In this document: piece after piece, positions 1 to 8,696 of the stretch
How positions within the stretch are numbered: the first letter of the stretch is position 1
How the letters are laid out: every line of letters starts with the position of its first letter
Assembly (NCBI RefSeq): GCF_042681745.1
Contig: NZ_JBHUGF010000010.1
Coordinates: 1,798,001 to 1,862,000 of the forward strand
Source of the DNA: Saccharibacillus nicotianae
GTDB lineage: Bacteria > Bacillota > Bacilli > Paenibacillales > Paenibacillaceae
Reading direction: 5' to 3'
Length of the DNA stretch: 64,000 nt
Notes under the pieces: model-generated
Told to the model about the DNA's origin: nothing
Databases searched by the model: none
Seen by the model: the letters and a program-made list of their open reading frames with translations, nothing else
Made by a program: the position numbers and the translations under genes

Positions 1-16
1 TATAAGTGATATCGTT

Positions 17-1624
17 TTATTTGTGTTGCTCTTGTTTAATCGAATCAATCATTTCCGCAAGCTTTTGAATAGGCAATGGCTTAGATAATGCACCATTCAT
101 ACCAGAAGCCAAAATTTGCTTTTGATCATCTTTGAATGCATGAGCTGTCAATGCAATAATCGGAATACGATTATGATTCACTTTGCCCGAGTTACGTATT
201 TCATCTGTAGCTTGAAGTCCATCCATCACAGGCATTTGAATATCCATCAGTATCAGATCATAGCTAGAATCTTTTTCTAATCTGCGAACAGCTTCCAGAC
301 CATTTTCGACAAACTCTGCCCGATGACCTAATTTTTCTAGCATACGCATCGTAATCAAACGACTAATACGATCATCATCTGCCAATAATACCTTCAATCC
401 ACTAGCATTAGATTCATCTGCTATTTCTACAGGTGGTTCTATCTGCTGGTAAGAAGGAGCATATTCTTGATCTACTCCGTCACTTGTTGAAATATGAGCA
501 TAATCCATAGGAATCGTGAATTGGAAAATAGAACCTATGCCCACATCACTATCTACTGTAATATGTCCACCCATTAACTCAACAATCTGCTGACTGATCA
601 CAAGCCCTAGACCAGTACCGCCAAATTCGCGTGTCTGCGAATCATCAACCTGACTGAAACTTTTAAATAGTTTGGGCATATCTTTGTCTGCAATACCGAT
701 TCCTGTATCTTTTACTTTGAAATGAAGCATTAACTTATCTTCGGACAATTCCTGCCCTTCAATCGAAATCTTAACCGAACCTTGAGTTGTAAATTTGATT
801 GCATTACCAATCAAGTTATTCAGCACTTGCTTTAGGCGATGCGGATCACCAACAACTACTTTGGGTACGCGCTTACCGATATGCAATAATAGATCAATCT
901 TTTTCTCCAAAGCTAATGGACGATGCGCTTTGATTGTAATATCCATCAATTCATGAATATTGTATTCTATATTTTCAAGATTCATTTTTTCCGCTTCGAT
1001 TTTGGAGAAATCAAGTACATCATTAATTAACGTTAACAACGTTTCCGCACTATTTTGGACAATCTTCATATTATCACGTTGTTCTTGATCGATCTCACTT
1101 AACAAGATCAATTCAGTCATTCCAATAATTCCGTTCAATGGTGTTCTGAACTCATGACTCATATTGGCAATAAAACGGCTTTTCGCGCGATTAGCTGCTT
1201 CTGCTAATTCTGCTGCGCGCTTGGCTTGTTGCTCCGCTGTTTTGCGATCTGTGATATCAAATTGAATACCTACAAAATAATGACACTCACCATTCCGGTC
1301 AAAAATAGGATCTAAATTAATCTCATTCCAAAAAGGAGTTCCTTCTTTGGTATAATTCAAAATCTCGATCACAGCAGATTCTTGCTTAGCTAAAGCTTCG
1401 CGAATCTTTTTAACAGCTCCTGGATCGGTATCTACACCTTGAAGAAAACGACAATTATATCCGATCGCTTCATTTTTAGTATAACCTGTCAACTCGGTAA
1501 AATGGCTATTTACAAAAACAAGCGGAAAATCCTTTCTTCTTGCATCAGCAATCGTTACCGACGATTTTAAGTTTTGCACTACATATTCCCAATCGACTGC
1601 TGCTATTTTAGGATCTATATTCAT
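17..1624 (-). CDS. LOV-domain hybrid sensor histidine kinase/response regulator
   Basis: Predicted cytosolic blue-light-sensing hybrid kinase of 535 residues with no membrane segment. The N-terminal PAS domain carries the flavin-binding LOV signature GYNCRFLQG, with the photo-adduct cysteine at about residue 58, followed by DTDP and the NYTKEGTPFWNE strand typical of LOV domains. A short coiled linker leads to the HisKA H-box (SHEFRTPLNG), then N (NLIGNAIKF), G1 (DTGIGI) and G2 (GGTGLGL) boxes, and a C-terminal receiver with phospho-acceptor aspartate in LMDIQMP. No HPt domain is present, so a separate phosphotransfer partner is inferred. The start at 1624 is chosen because a TTG codon 12 bases upstream overlaps the GGGAGG ribosome binding site. 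The output pathway is unknown; no partner gene is adjacent. Confidence 0.9.
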   Translation of the reverse strand: MNIDPKIAAVDWEYVVQNLKSSVTIADARRKDFPLVFVNSHFTELTGYTKNEAIGYNCRFLQGVDTDPGAVKKIREALAKQESAVIEILNYTKEGTPFWNEINLDPIFDRNGECHYFVGIQFDITDRKTAEQQAKRAAELAEAANRAKSRFIANMSHEFRTPLNGIIGMTELILLSEIDQEQRDNMKIVQNSAETLLTLINDVLDFSKIEAEKMNLENIEYNIHELMDITIKAHRPLALEKKIDLLLHIGKRVPKVVVGDPHRLKQVLNNLIGNAIKFTTQGSVKISIEGQELSEDKLMLHFKVKDTGIGIADKDMPKLFKSFSQVDDSQTREFGGTGLGLVISQQIVELMGGHITVDSDVGIGSIFQFTIPMDYAHISTSDGVDQEYAPSYQQIEPPVEIADESNASGLKVLLADDDRISRLITMRMLEKLGHRAEFVENGLEAVRRLEKDSSYDLILMDIQMPVMDGLQATDEIRNSGKVNHNRIPIIALTAHAFKDDQKQILASGMNGALSKPLPIQKLAEMIDSIKQEQHK

Positions 1625-1741
1625 GGTGCCTCCCAAATATTAATATCAACCTTAACCATTAGTTATATCTATCATATAATTATAGCTAAATTTAAACAAG
1701 TATATGATGATTTAAACGAATTTCTATAACAAATCTATAAT

Positions 1742-1788
1742 AAAAAGTACTGAATAAGTGAAAATCACTCACTAATCCAGTACTTTTA
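1742..1788 (-). terminator. Intrinsic terminator of the carboxylesterase gene
   Basis: A stem with AAAAGTACTG and CAGTACTTTT as outer arms and a further inner pairing (AAGTGA/TCACT) lies just past the esterase stop codon. On the minus strand it runs into a T-rich stretch. Confidence 0.8.
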
Positions 1789-1806
1789 CAAAAAAATGTA
1801 TCTTTT

Positions 1807-3534
1807 TTAATATTGAGCATCCATAAAAAATCTACCTTTTAATACCTTATCCCATACTACAGACGTTGAAGTCTTAGATAATGAGGATTGAATGGTAGAC
1901 ATCATTTGGGCTGAAGTCGGTGCTGGCTCAATCATTTTCAATGTTGCTTCTGTATTGGTAGCATCGAATTGTAGCAGTTTACGTGATTGTTGCCATGATG
2001 TCCAGGCAAGTGTAGCACTTGTTTTCATCGATTGATCATGTAAAAAATGACGAATATATTGACGATAACGATGCATTAGTTGTATTCTTCCTGCTTCGTT
2101 ATCGTTTTTGTAAAATTGATTTTTAAATAGTGATGCGTAATTACTTTCAGCAAAATGACCGCTCAAAAAGTCCATATCTACCCCATGCGTAGCAGCTAAA
2201 TATTTAGCCGGTGCTTGTAGACCGTCTACTTTGGTGCCCCATGCAAAACGGTACACATAGATCGGTAACGCTTGTGTATCTTTTGTAAATGTATCTGCTA
2301 CTTGATCTGCATTAAAAGCAGAATATAGCTGACTGCCATACTGCGTGGCTTGCCAGAACTGCTTTTGTTTTGCTGTTGTCCATGAATTGGAAGCGAAATG
2401 CTCGCTAAACTGTGGATCATATGCAGCAAATGCATTAAATTCGTTTTTCATACTACCGATCAACATCGGAACACGATTGTATTTTCCGCTCTGCACAACG
2501 TCAAATCCATTTTTCGGTAATACATAACCATCGGCAAATAAATGTGGAAATTCAGACATCCGAATCATAACGCTTCCTACTGCTTGTACCAATTGTTTGC
2601 TATCTAATGAACGAAGCGTGTGCTGTAAAGTTGAAGCATCGTTTTGTTTAAGATAGCTCAATGCTTCTGCTGTCGTACTGGCTTTACCTGCTTGAACCAG
2701 TACTCCGGCTAATTTGCTATCAGAATAAGCTTGTCCTTCCGCCGGTGTAGCTGTAGTCATCCCGCCACTCAAAGGCATTGCTTTAGCGAATAGTCCTTTA
2801 GACAGCGGTGAAATAACCAATGCTAATACATCACGTGCACCCGCAGATTGACCGCCAAGTGTAACATTGTCTGGATCACCGCCAAAACTACCAATCTGTT
2901 GTTGTACCCATTTCAATGCTGCAATCTGATCTAACAGTGCAAAATTGCCTGAATCTTCTAACCGATTACCACTTTTGATAGCAGTATTGTTAAGCCATCC
3001 CAACAATCCTAAGCGGTAATTCACAGTGACTACAACCGATTGGGTACTGGTCGCTAATGACTCTGCTTCCAAAGCGGCAGAGCTACCGGTAACATTACCT
3101 CCACCATGTAAAAATACAAGCACAGGCAGATCTGTAGCTGTAGTATGTGGACGATAAATATTAAGATAGAGACAATCTTCATCACCTACTACTTTGCCGG
3201 CTGCTAATTGAGTACAGATATTACCTGCCTGACGTGCGTTATAATTTTCAGTAGCAGACGAGGATAGTGGTTGAGGAGCTTTCCAGCGCAAATCACCTAC
3301 AGGAGCTTGTGCATAAGGAATACCTGACCAGACTAATGTATTATTGTTACCTGTTTGTAACCCTGTAAATATACCAACACTTGTTGGTTGCTTCACATTA
3401 TTTTGATATTTATAGTTTATCGTATCACTCTTTGTCTGGTTAGATGGAGCGGCTGCTTCAGCAATACTGTTGCTAGACAATACACATATTAATATGAGCA
3501 ACCACAACCACATTCTTTTTTTGTTCATTTTCAT
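1807..3534 (-). CDS. Secreted type-B carboxylesterase
   Basis: Serine esterase of the alpha/beta-hydrolase fold, cholinesterase/para-nitrobenzyl esterase family, 575 residues, which is the usual family length. A signal peptide (positive N-terminus, hydrophobic LWLLILICVLSS, cleavage near AEAA) predicts export. Seen in order: the family signature EDCLYLNIY, the oxyanion HGGG, the nucleophile elbow GGQSAGA, a likely acidic member in the KNEF segment, and the histidine region THGVDMDF. The start has a clear GGAGG site. The gene is monocistronic between terminators, with its own promoter and cre site at about 3735-3763 and a terminator-like hairpin in its leader, suggesting catabolite repression plus possible attenuation. 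The natural ester substrate cannot be told from sequence. Confidence 0.88.
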   Translation of the reverse strand: MKMNKKRMWLWLLILICVLSSNSIAEAAAPSNQTKSDTINYKYQNNVKQPTSVGIFTGLQTGNNNTLVWSGIPYAQAPVGDLRWKAPQPLSSSATENYNARQAGNICTQLAAGKVVGDEDCLYLNIYRPHTTATDLPVLVFLHGGGNVTGSSAALEAESLATSTQSVVVTVNYRLGLLGWLNNTAIKSGNRLEDSGNFALLDQIAALKWVQQQIGSFGGDPDNVTLGGQSAGARDVLALVISPLSKGLFAKAMPLSGGMTTATPAEGQAYSDSKLAGVLVQAGKASTTAEALSYLKQNDASTLQHTLRSLDSKQLVQAVGSVMIRMSEFPHLFADGYVLPKNGFDVVQSGKYNRVPMLIGSMKNEFNAFAAYDPQFSEHFASNSWTTAKQKQFWQATQYGSQLYSAFNADQVADTFTKDTQALPIYVYRFAWGTKVDGLQAPAKYLAATHGVDMDFLSGHFAESNYASLFKNQFYKNDNEAGRIQLMHRYRQYIRHFLHDQSMKTSATLAWTSWQQSRKLLQFDATNTEATLKMIEPAPTSAQMMSTIQSSLSKTSTSVVWDKVLKGRFFMDAQY

Positions 3535-3630
3535 TTGACTACCTCCTTCATTATGTAAAGCAAAAAATCACATCAAGTGAATATACAAAGAAAGGTACAT
3601 GCTTGAGCTATATTCATCACAAATGAACAT

Positions 3631-3694
3631 AAAAAAACCTAACTCAGCACTTAGAGGTACACAGTAATGTGCCCTTCTATAGCTAAATTAGGTT
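3631..3694 (-). terminator. Terminator-like hairpin in the carboxylesterase leader
   Basis: On the minus strand, arms AACCTAATTTAGC and GCTGAGTTAGGTT (with G-T wobbles) pair over about 13 bp, enclose a second small hairpin (CACA/TGTG), and are followed by seven T. The structure lies between the predicted promoter (about 3735-3763) and the start codon at 3534, so it would end transcription prematurely. It does not match any riboswitch class I can recall. Confidence 0.65.
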
Positions 3695-3734
3695 TTGCCT
3701 GCTAAGCGCAGTAACAATCCTTTATATGATGTGT

Positions 3735-3763
3735 AGTATACACATTTTTGATAACGCTTACAA
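3735..3763 (-). promoter_or_regulatory. Promoter with overlapping CcpA cre site, carboxylesterase
   Basis: On the minus strand TTGTAA, a 17-base spacer and TATACT form a good sigma-A promoter. The palindrome TTGTAAGCGTTATCAA (3748-3763) matches the cre consensus and covers the -35 box, so repression by CcpA-HPr(Ser-P) is predicted. Confidence 0.75.
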
Positions 3764-3777
3764 TAGTTTTATAAAAA

Positions 3778-3830
3778 AAAGCAATCCGCTACTTTCTCTA
3801 CATTTTGTAAAGAAAATAACGATTTGCTTT
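3778..3830 (-). terminator. Intrinsic terminator of the NlpC/P60 gene
   Basis: A long stem (AAAGCAA with TTGCTTT outside, further pairing inside) lies directly after the stop codon at 3863 and ends in eight T on the minus strand. Confidence 0.85.
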
Positions 3831-3862
3831 TATCGTTTCCAGTGATTTAACACTGTTGTTAT

Positions 3863-5020
3863 TTATTGTAAAACGCGACGAGCTGTTACATAATGCTTCA
3901 CCCAATAATCTAAATCGAGATTAGAGATCGCAACGCCGTCCAAACTCACACTATTATGAACTAGCTTATTATCGCCAGCGTATATGCCTACATGAGAAAT
4001 CACATTAGGGTCGCCACCTGAGAAAAAGAGTAAGTCTCCTTTTTGCCATTGTCCACGTTCTACTTCAATACCTACATTTTTCTGGTATTGTGTACCCCAG
4101 GCAAGATCAATCCCTGCTTGTCCAAATACATATCGTGTAAATGAAGAACAATCGAATAACGTAGGTGCTTCATTTTTACCATATCCATAATGTGTAATAC
4201 CTTGTAATGCTAATGCACTACCTAAAATAAGATCAGCCGTTGCTTCATTTAACGGTGAACCTGTTGCAAGTGTAGGCGGAGGTGTAACTGTTACAGGTGG
4301 TTGAAAAGGCACATCATCCACTTCTGGAATAGCATCTACAGGTAAACTTGTTAAAACAGGAGTCGCTGATGCAGGCAATGTATAGGAAACATAATCTGTA
4401 GATACATATCCTACCGTTCCAGTGCTATCTTTGATTTTGATCCATGATACACTTGGCTGTTCTAACGCTTTGAACGTCTCGCCAACAGGCAATACTCGTA
4501 ACACATCACTTCCTGTTGTAGGTTGTGCACGAAAGTTAACTCCGCGTTCTACAATACCTGTACCAGGATCATTGTTGCGTGGTACAGGTGTGACCGGTGG
4601 TGTGCTTGCAGGTGTCGGTGCACTTGCTTGAGTAATTGTTGGAGCAGTTGGTGTATCTTTGGCAGTCTGCAATTTTGAAGACTGTTCTTGACTAGAAACT
4701 GTATTCGATGTGGATGGTGTACTCACCGGATTAGCTTCTTTTGGCGTAGGCGTATAATTAATATAGCTTGCCGATACATAGCCTGTTTTTACTCCTACTT
4801 TTACCCGTAACCAGTAACTGTTAACTTCGCGCAGAATCTTAATATTCGTACCAGGCTGAAGTGTGCCATACACTGTACTATCTGCTGTAGGGCCTGAACG
4901 GAAGTTAACAGGAAGATTGACTTTACCAACAGGTACTGTTGTAGTTGCTGCTTCTATCATTTGAGGCGTAGAAGTAAGTAACAGCGCTGCGGTTACCAGA
5001 GTAATGAGATTTCGTTTCAT
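3863..5020 (-). CDS. Secreted SH3b-NlpC/P60 peptidoglycan endopeptidase
   Basis: Predicted cell-wall cysteine peptidase cutting the D-Glu-diaminopimelate stem-peptide bond, 385 residues. Order: signal peptide (ending near MIEAAT), bacterial SH3 domain at about 28-90, a Pro/Thr/Ser-rich linker, a second SH3 domain at about 155-215, another Pro-rich linker, and a C-terminal NlpC/P60 domain from about 260. The catalytic cysteine is in LFDCSSFTRY and the histidine in SHVGIYAG. The SH3 domains should bind the wall. A GGAGGG site precedes the start. The next gene upstream in the same direction is the amidase at 5178-6782, so the two wall hydrolases are neighbours, but hairpins and a palindrome between them argue for separate transcription. 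Confidence 0.92.
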   Translation of the reverse strand: MKRNLITLVTAALLLTSTPQMIEAATTTVPVGKVNLPVNFRSGPTADSTVYGTLQPGTNIKILREVNSYWLRVKVGVKTGYVSASYINYTPTPKEANPVSTPSTSNTVSSQEQSSKLQTAKDTPTAPTITQASAPTPASTPPVTPVPRNNDPGTGIVERGVNFRAQPTTGSDVLRVLPVGETFKALEQPSVSWIKIKDSTGTVGYVSTDYVSYTLPASATPVLTSLPVDAIPEVDDVPFQPPVTVTPPPTLATGSPLNEATADLILGSALALQGITHYGYGKNEAPTLFDCSSFTRYVFGQAGIDLAWGTQYQKNVGIEVERGQWQKGDLLFFSGGDPNVISHVGIYAGDNKLVHNSVSLDGVAISNLDLDYWVKHYVTARRVLQ

Positions 5021-5074
5021 AGATGCCCTCCTTGAAAATGCTGTTGCCTTCTGTCTGATATGTAGAGTTATGTA

Positions 5075-5120
5075 TGAACCACCAAAAATGACAAGTTCGT
5101 CATTAGTTTACCGTGGTTCA
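5075..5120 (-). terminator. Nested hairpin between the amidase and NlpC genes
   Basis: TGAACCAC and GTGGTTCA form outer arms around an inner hairpin, AATGAC/GTCATT in minus-strand reading followed by TTTTT. It probably terminates the amidase transcript. Confidence 0.5.
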
Positions 5121-5140
5121 TTACCACACACTCTTTAAAA

Positions 5141-5158
5141 TGAAACATTAATGTTTCA
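5141..5158. promoter_or_regulatory. 18-bp perfect palindrome upstream of the NlpC/P60 gene
   Basis: TGAAACATTAATGTTTCA is a perfect inverted repeat 20 bases beyond the amidase stop codon and about 120 bases upstream of the NlpC start. It could be a regulator operator for the NlpC gene or a second short hairpin. No T-run follows, so an operator seems as likely as a terminator. Confidence 0.4.
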
Positions 5159-5177
5159 TCGCGATCCTACAACCTGT

Positions 5178-6782
5178 TTAGGAAACACCTAAATATTCTT
5201 TAATTCCAGCTACAACAGCTTCCGCCAATTGTTCTTGAAAAGCATCTGTATACATCAACGCTTCATCGGTTGGATTACTCAAATATCCAGCTTCGATTAA
5301 TATCGCAGGCATCGTTGTTTCTCTTGTCACATGAAGACTCTTCTGATGAATACCACGATCAGATAATCCTAGCGCAGCTACTACATGCTTATGCACAATT
5401 TGCGCGAGTGTTAAGCTGCTTGCACGGCTATAATACATTTCTGTACCACTTGGAGAAACCGCAGAAGTCGTACTATTTCCATGAATCGATACAAATACAT
5501 CTGCATTCAGATCATTAGCAACTTTCACGCGATCCGGCAAAGTAGGATAACTATCATCACTACGTGTTAATACAAAATCAATATTGGGCTCTTGTTCGAG
5601 TAACGCTTGAATTTTGAGCACCACAGGTAATGTAAAGTCTTTTTCATATTTGCCTGTAATACTAATGGCTCCTGAATCTTTGCCACCATGACCCGCATCA
5701 ATCACTACTAATTTTTTGCCATCTTTACCAGGCCCAGAACCTGGTGTAACTGGTACTGCTTTGGAAGGGGTATCGGTTGGTGTTGTAGTAGGATCACTAT
5801 TCGGATCAGTAGATGGTGAACCATCTGGATTGGTTACGACTACTGGATCTGTTGACGTATTAGGATTACCTGAGACTTGTGTATTGCCATTATTAGCTGT
5901 ACCATTTCCATTCGTAATCGTAGAAGCTGGCTTCACTGCCCCGTCTAATTCTACAATCACTACACCTTTGTTATTGTTAATCACTTTGTATTTCTGTGCA
6001 TTGTTCAGATCCATGACCACACGTACTGTAGAAGGTTGATTGCTAAATAATGAATATCGGATACCAGCTACATCGGGATCACCTGTTACATCTACTTTAC
6101 CTACATTTCCCAAGTTCATTACTTTACCATCTAAAAATGATTCCGAGAACGCTGTTTTTGGCAAATCAAGCACGATTCGATTAGGATTGGTCAAAGCACT
6201 GTATTTAGGTGATGCTGTTCCATTTAAAGTGACGGTTAAACGACTGTCACTAAAGCTAATCGCTTGCAAAGCAGATTGATCGGTCGTATCTGCCGGTGTT
6301 GTTGTGTCTGTAGTGTTACCTTTAGCAGGAGTTACTACTTTTTTGGGAGTAGTCAAGTATACCGTTTTGGCTGTATTGTCCCATTTCACAGTAGTTCCTG
6401 TATTTTCACTTATAAATCGAAGAGGTACAAGTGTTGTTCCATTTTGCAATAAAGGAGCTTCTGGCAAATCAATCGCTTTATCATCTACTGTAGCTGTATG
6501 ACTTCCAGCCGCCAGTTGTAATGTCGTTTTGTTTTGCTTAATTGTGGCTGTTTGTGTACGGTTCGACCAGCTTACTTTATAGCCCAATTGTTCAACAATG
6601 ACACGTAACGGTACCATGACTGTGCCATTAACCGTCTCCACTTGCCCGCTTGCTGGTAAAGCTAACTCTTGCCCATCCAAATTAATATGAGTGCTTTCTG
6701 TAATTGCAGCATGTCCTGTAGAAGGCAATACTATCATTAAAATCATTATTAAAGTTAGCATCCACAAACCTGTTTTTTTCAT
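5178..6782 (-). CDS. Secreted N-acetylmuramoyl-L-alanine amidase (stalk-AMIN-Amidase_3)
   Basis: Zinc amidase that removes stem peptides from peptidoglycan, 534 residues. A signal peptide (ending near GHAAIT) is followed by a copper-amine-oxidase-like stalk domain (about 35-145), an AMIN wall-targeting domain (about 170-280), a Ser/Thr/Pro/Asn-rich linker, and Amidase_3 from about 355. The zinc and catalytic residues are visible in VIDAGHGGKDSG, the YEKD glutamate, SIHGN and ILIEAGYLSN. This domain order is common in Paenibacillaceae. The ribosome binding site (TAGGGAT) is weak. It faces away from the GH53 gene across a long intergenic region. Confidence 0.93.
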   Translation of the reverse strand: MKKTGLWMLTLIMILMIVLPSTGHAAITESTHINLDGQELALPASGQVETVNGTVMVPLRVIVEQLGYKVSWSNRTQTATIKQNKTTLQLAAGSHTATVDDKAIDLPEAPLLQNGTTLVPLRFISENTGTTVKWDNTAKTVYLTTPKKVVTPAKGNTTDTTTPADTTDQSALQAISFSDSRLTVTLNGTASPKYSALTNPNRIVLDLPKTAFSESFLDGKVMNLGNVGKVDVTGDPDVAGIRYSLFSNQPSTVRVVMDLNNAQKYKVINNNKGVVIVELDGAVKPASTITNGNGTANNGNTQVSGNPNTSTDPVVVTNPDGSPSTDPNSDPTTTPTDTPSKAVPVTPGSGPGKDGKKLVVIDAGHGGKDSGAISITGKYEKDFTLPVVLKIQALLEQEPNIDFVLTRSDDSYPTLPDRVKVANDLNADVFVSIHGNSTTSAVSPSGTEMYYSRASSLTLAQIVHKHVVAALGLSDRGIHQKSLHVTRETTMPAILIEAGYLSNPTDEALMYTDAFQEQLAEAVVAGIKEYLGVS

Positions 6783-7360
6783 GTTATCCCTACCATTCCC
6801 TGGTTCACATTATGTATGATGCGATGTCCCAGTCATTATTGTGATACAACTGCATGTCAAAAAGCTCCATTGTGTAGTCAAAAGGAAAGACTGAATACCT
6901 TATTTATCGGTAAGTTCAGACGTAACCTTTAAGCGATTGCAACATTTTTATAACATTCTTGTTATTTATTTCGCCAATTACATATACAACTCCTTTTAAA
7001 AAGAAAAATCGTTTATTTAAAAAAACAACTTTGTCAGCAAAATCAACTTGGTTATACGTAATCTTTACTATGTAACAACAGTTATATCATAAAGCGTATC
7101 TGTTGCATTGTAAATCATCAGTGTAATTTTTAACGTATTGTATACTAGCTATCTTGATATCCTACATATTGCTACAACGTATACCTAAGTATACAAAACG
7201 TAATTTGCGAATCTCTATTGTCAAAAGTGCTAAAATATTGAATTTTTATAGGTTACATTGGAAAGACAGTCAAGCTACAATAAATGATGTTCCTTGCTGA
7301 AAGGAATAATTTTTAGAAGTTAAATGTAAACGCATACAATAAAATTCTAGGAGGTTATTT
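6783..7360. other. 578-bp divergent intergenic region
   Basis: No gene with a ribosome binding site is visible here. The region is AT-rich and must hold the promoters of the amidase (left) and the GH53 galactanase (right). I could not choose convincing -35/-10 pairs. The only clear site is the cre box at 7325-7338. Confidence 0.6.
7325..7338 (+). promoter_or_regulatory. CcpA cre site of the GH53 gene
   Basis: TGTAAACGCATACA fits the cre consensus (TGWAANCGNTNWCA) with one deviation. It sits 22 bases before the start codon, where bound CcpA would block elongation or initiation. Confidence 0.65.
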
Positions 7361-8404
7361 ATGTTCAAGTGGTCTGGTAAAATCATGAAGCGTATATCCG
7401 GGGTTGTACTTAGTCTTTCGATTCTTACAGGGTTAAGTTATAGTGTCGCTCCGCTTACTCCTACAGTCGATGCAGCGACTTTTGCTAAAGGTGCTGATGT
7501 GGGCTGGTTATCTGAGATGGAATCGTACAACTGGGCTTTTTATAATGATGCTGGTGTCAAACAAGATGCTCTGCAAATTTTAAAAGATCATGGGATGAAC
7601 TCGATTCGCCTACGTGTATGGGTGAATCCAGCTAAAAACTTTTCTAATAAAGCAGATGTGATCAAGCAAGCTGTTCGTGCTAAACAAATGGGCTTCCGCA
7701 TTATGATCGATTTCCATTATAGCGATGTATGGGCTGATCCTGCTAATCAGACCAAACCAAAAGATTGGGCGAATAAAGATTTTAACGGATTAATGAAAGC
7801 TGTCTATGATCATACGTATGATGTTCTAACCGCTCTCAAAGCTCAAGGTGTGACTCCAGAATGGGTACAAGTAGGTAACGAAACGAACAATGGTATGTTG
7901 TGGGAAGAAGGACGCGCTTCAGCCAATATGAAAAATTTCGCATGGTTGATTAATTCAGGTTATGATGCTACCAAAGCGGTAAATAGTAGCACAAAAGTGA
8001 TCGTGCATTTATCAAATGGATATGATAATTCGTTATACCGCTGGATGTTTGACGGGCTCAAAGCTAATGGTGCTAAATATGATGTCATCGGAATGTCGCT
8101 TTACCCAGAGAAAAATAATTGGCAAACTTTGAATCAACAGACGTTGACCAATATGAATGATATGGTTGCTCGTTATGGCAAAGAAGTTATGGTCTGTGAA
8201 GTAGGTATGGATGCAAGCGATCCTACGACTTCCAAAGCATTTTTGACTGATATTTTGAACAAAACACGTTCGGTGTCCGGTGGTAAAGGGTTAGGCGTAT
8301 TCTACTGGGAACCTGAATCTTATGGTACATGGTACGCTTACACTAAAGGCGCTTTTGATTCTAAAGGAAAAGTAACGATTGCTTTGGATGCGTTTTTGAA
8401 CTAA
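7361..8404 (+). CDS. Secreted GH53 arabinogalactan endo-beta-1,4-galactanase
   Basis: Endo-enzyme of glycoside hydrolase family 53 that cuts beta-1,4-galactan side chains of pectin, 347 residues, single catalytic domain. A signal peptide ends near VDAAT. Family features: KGADVGWL at the mature N-terminus, MNSIRLRVW, the acid/base glutamate in QVGNETNNG (about 172) and the nucleophile in VCEVGMD (about 279), and FYWEPE near the end. AGGAGG lies 7 bases before the ATG. The cre box upstream predicts glucose repression. The released galacto-oligosaccharides would be substrates for the cytosolic GH42 at 11593 after import, possibly by the ABC transporter at 13918-17667. It resembles GanB of Bacillus subtilis in role. 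Confidence 0.92.
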   Translation: MFKWSGKIMKRISGVVLSLSILTGLSYSVAPLTPTVDAATFAKGADVGWLSEMESYNWAFYNDAGVKQDALQILKDHGMNSIRLRVWVNPAKNFSNKADVIKQAVRAKQMGFRIMIDFHYSDVWADPANQTKPKDWANKDFNGLMKAVYDHTYDVLTALKAQGVTPEWVQVGNETNNGMLWEEGRASANMKNFAWLINSGYDATKAVNSSTKVIVHLSNGYDNSLYRWMFDGLKANGAKYDVIGMSLYPEKNNWQTLNQQTLTNMNDMVARYGKEVMVCEVGMDASDPTTSKAFLTDILNKTRSVSGGKGLGVFYWEPESYGTWYAYTKGAFDSKGKVTIALDAFLN

Positions 8405-8451
8405 AAGCTTGAATGATCATTAGGTTAGTGCTGAAAAGAGAAGTCGCTTCA

Positions 8452-8564
8452 GGAGCAGTAATATGCTTGTCGTCGCTGTTGAAAAAGAATGCTTTGAATA
8501 GCTGCCAGGCAGTCGGCTTTTTTTTCAAAGGCGAGCGCTTCGCTTGTTCAGGACTATACTTTCC
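8452..8564 (+). repeat. Structured intergenic element, copy 1
   Basis: This copy shares blocks in the same order with 13704-13821: CTTGTCGTCG (8466-8475), CTGCCAGGCAGTCG, AAAGGCGAGCGCTTCGCT and TTCAG. Between them lie arms whose sequence differs from copy 2 but still pairs: TTGAAAAAGAA (8479-8489) with TTTTTTTTCAA (8518-8528), CTGC/GCAG inside it, GCGAG/TTCGC (8531-8543), and an imperfect outer stem GGAG..AGTA..T with ATACTTTCC. The G-T wobbles seen favour the plus strand as the RNA strand. It lies in the 3' region of the GH53 gene, and its T8 run could also help termination. Confidence 0.75.
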
Positions 8565-8634
8565 TTTCCGATTGTATAATGAGGTACATTTGGATGGAAG
8601 TAATCTATTGAGCAGACATCATGTGGACAAAGGA

Positions 8635-8684
8635 AAAAGAGCTATTGAGGCTGTGTTGTTGACAGCACAATAGCTCTTTTTTTT
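8635..8684. terminator. Bidirectional terminator between GH53 and GH32
   Basis: AAAAGAGCTATTG and CAATAGCTCTTTT form a perfect 13-bp stem with a loop of about 20 bases, flanked by A and T runs. It serves the converging GH53 and GH32 genes. Confidence 0.9.
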
Positions 8685-8696
8685 AGATAAAATAGA

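Noticed and set aside
3631..3730. Known riboswitch (c-di-GMP-I or preQ1) in the esterase leader
   Set aside because: GGCAAAACC recalls a c-di-GMP-I segment, but the second conserved block (GGACGCAAAGCC) and the tetraloop/receptor are missing.
8413..8673. 86-codon plus-strand open frame after GH53
   Set aside because: It has no ribosome binding site and is made of structured element copy 1 plus part of the terminator.
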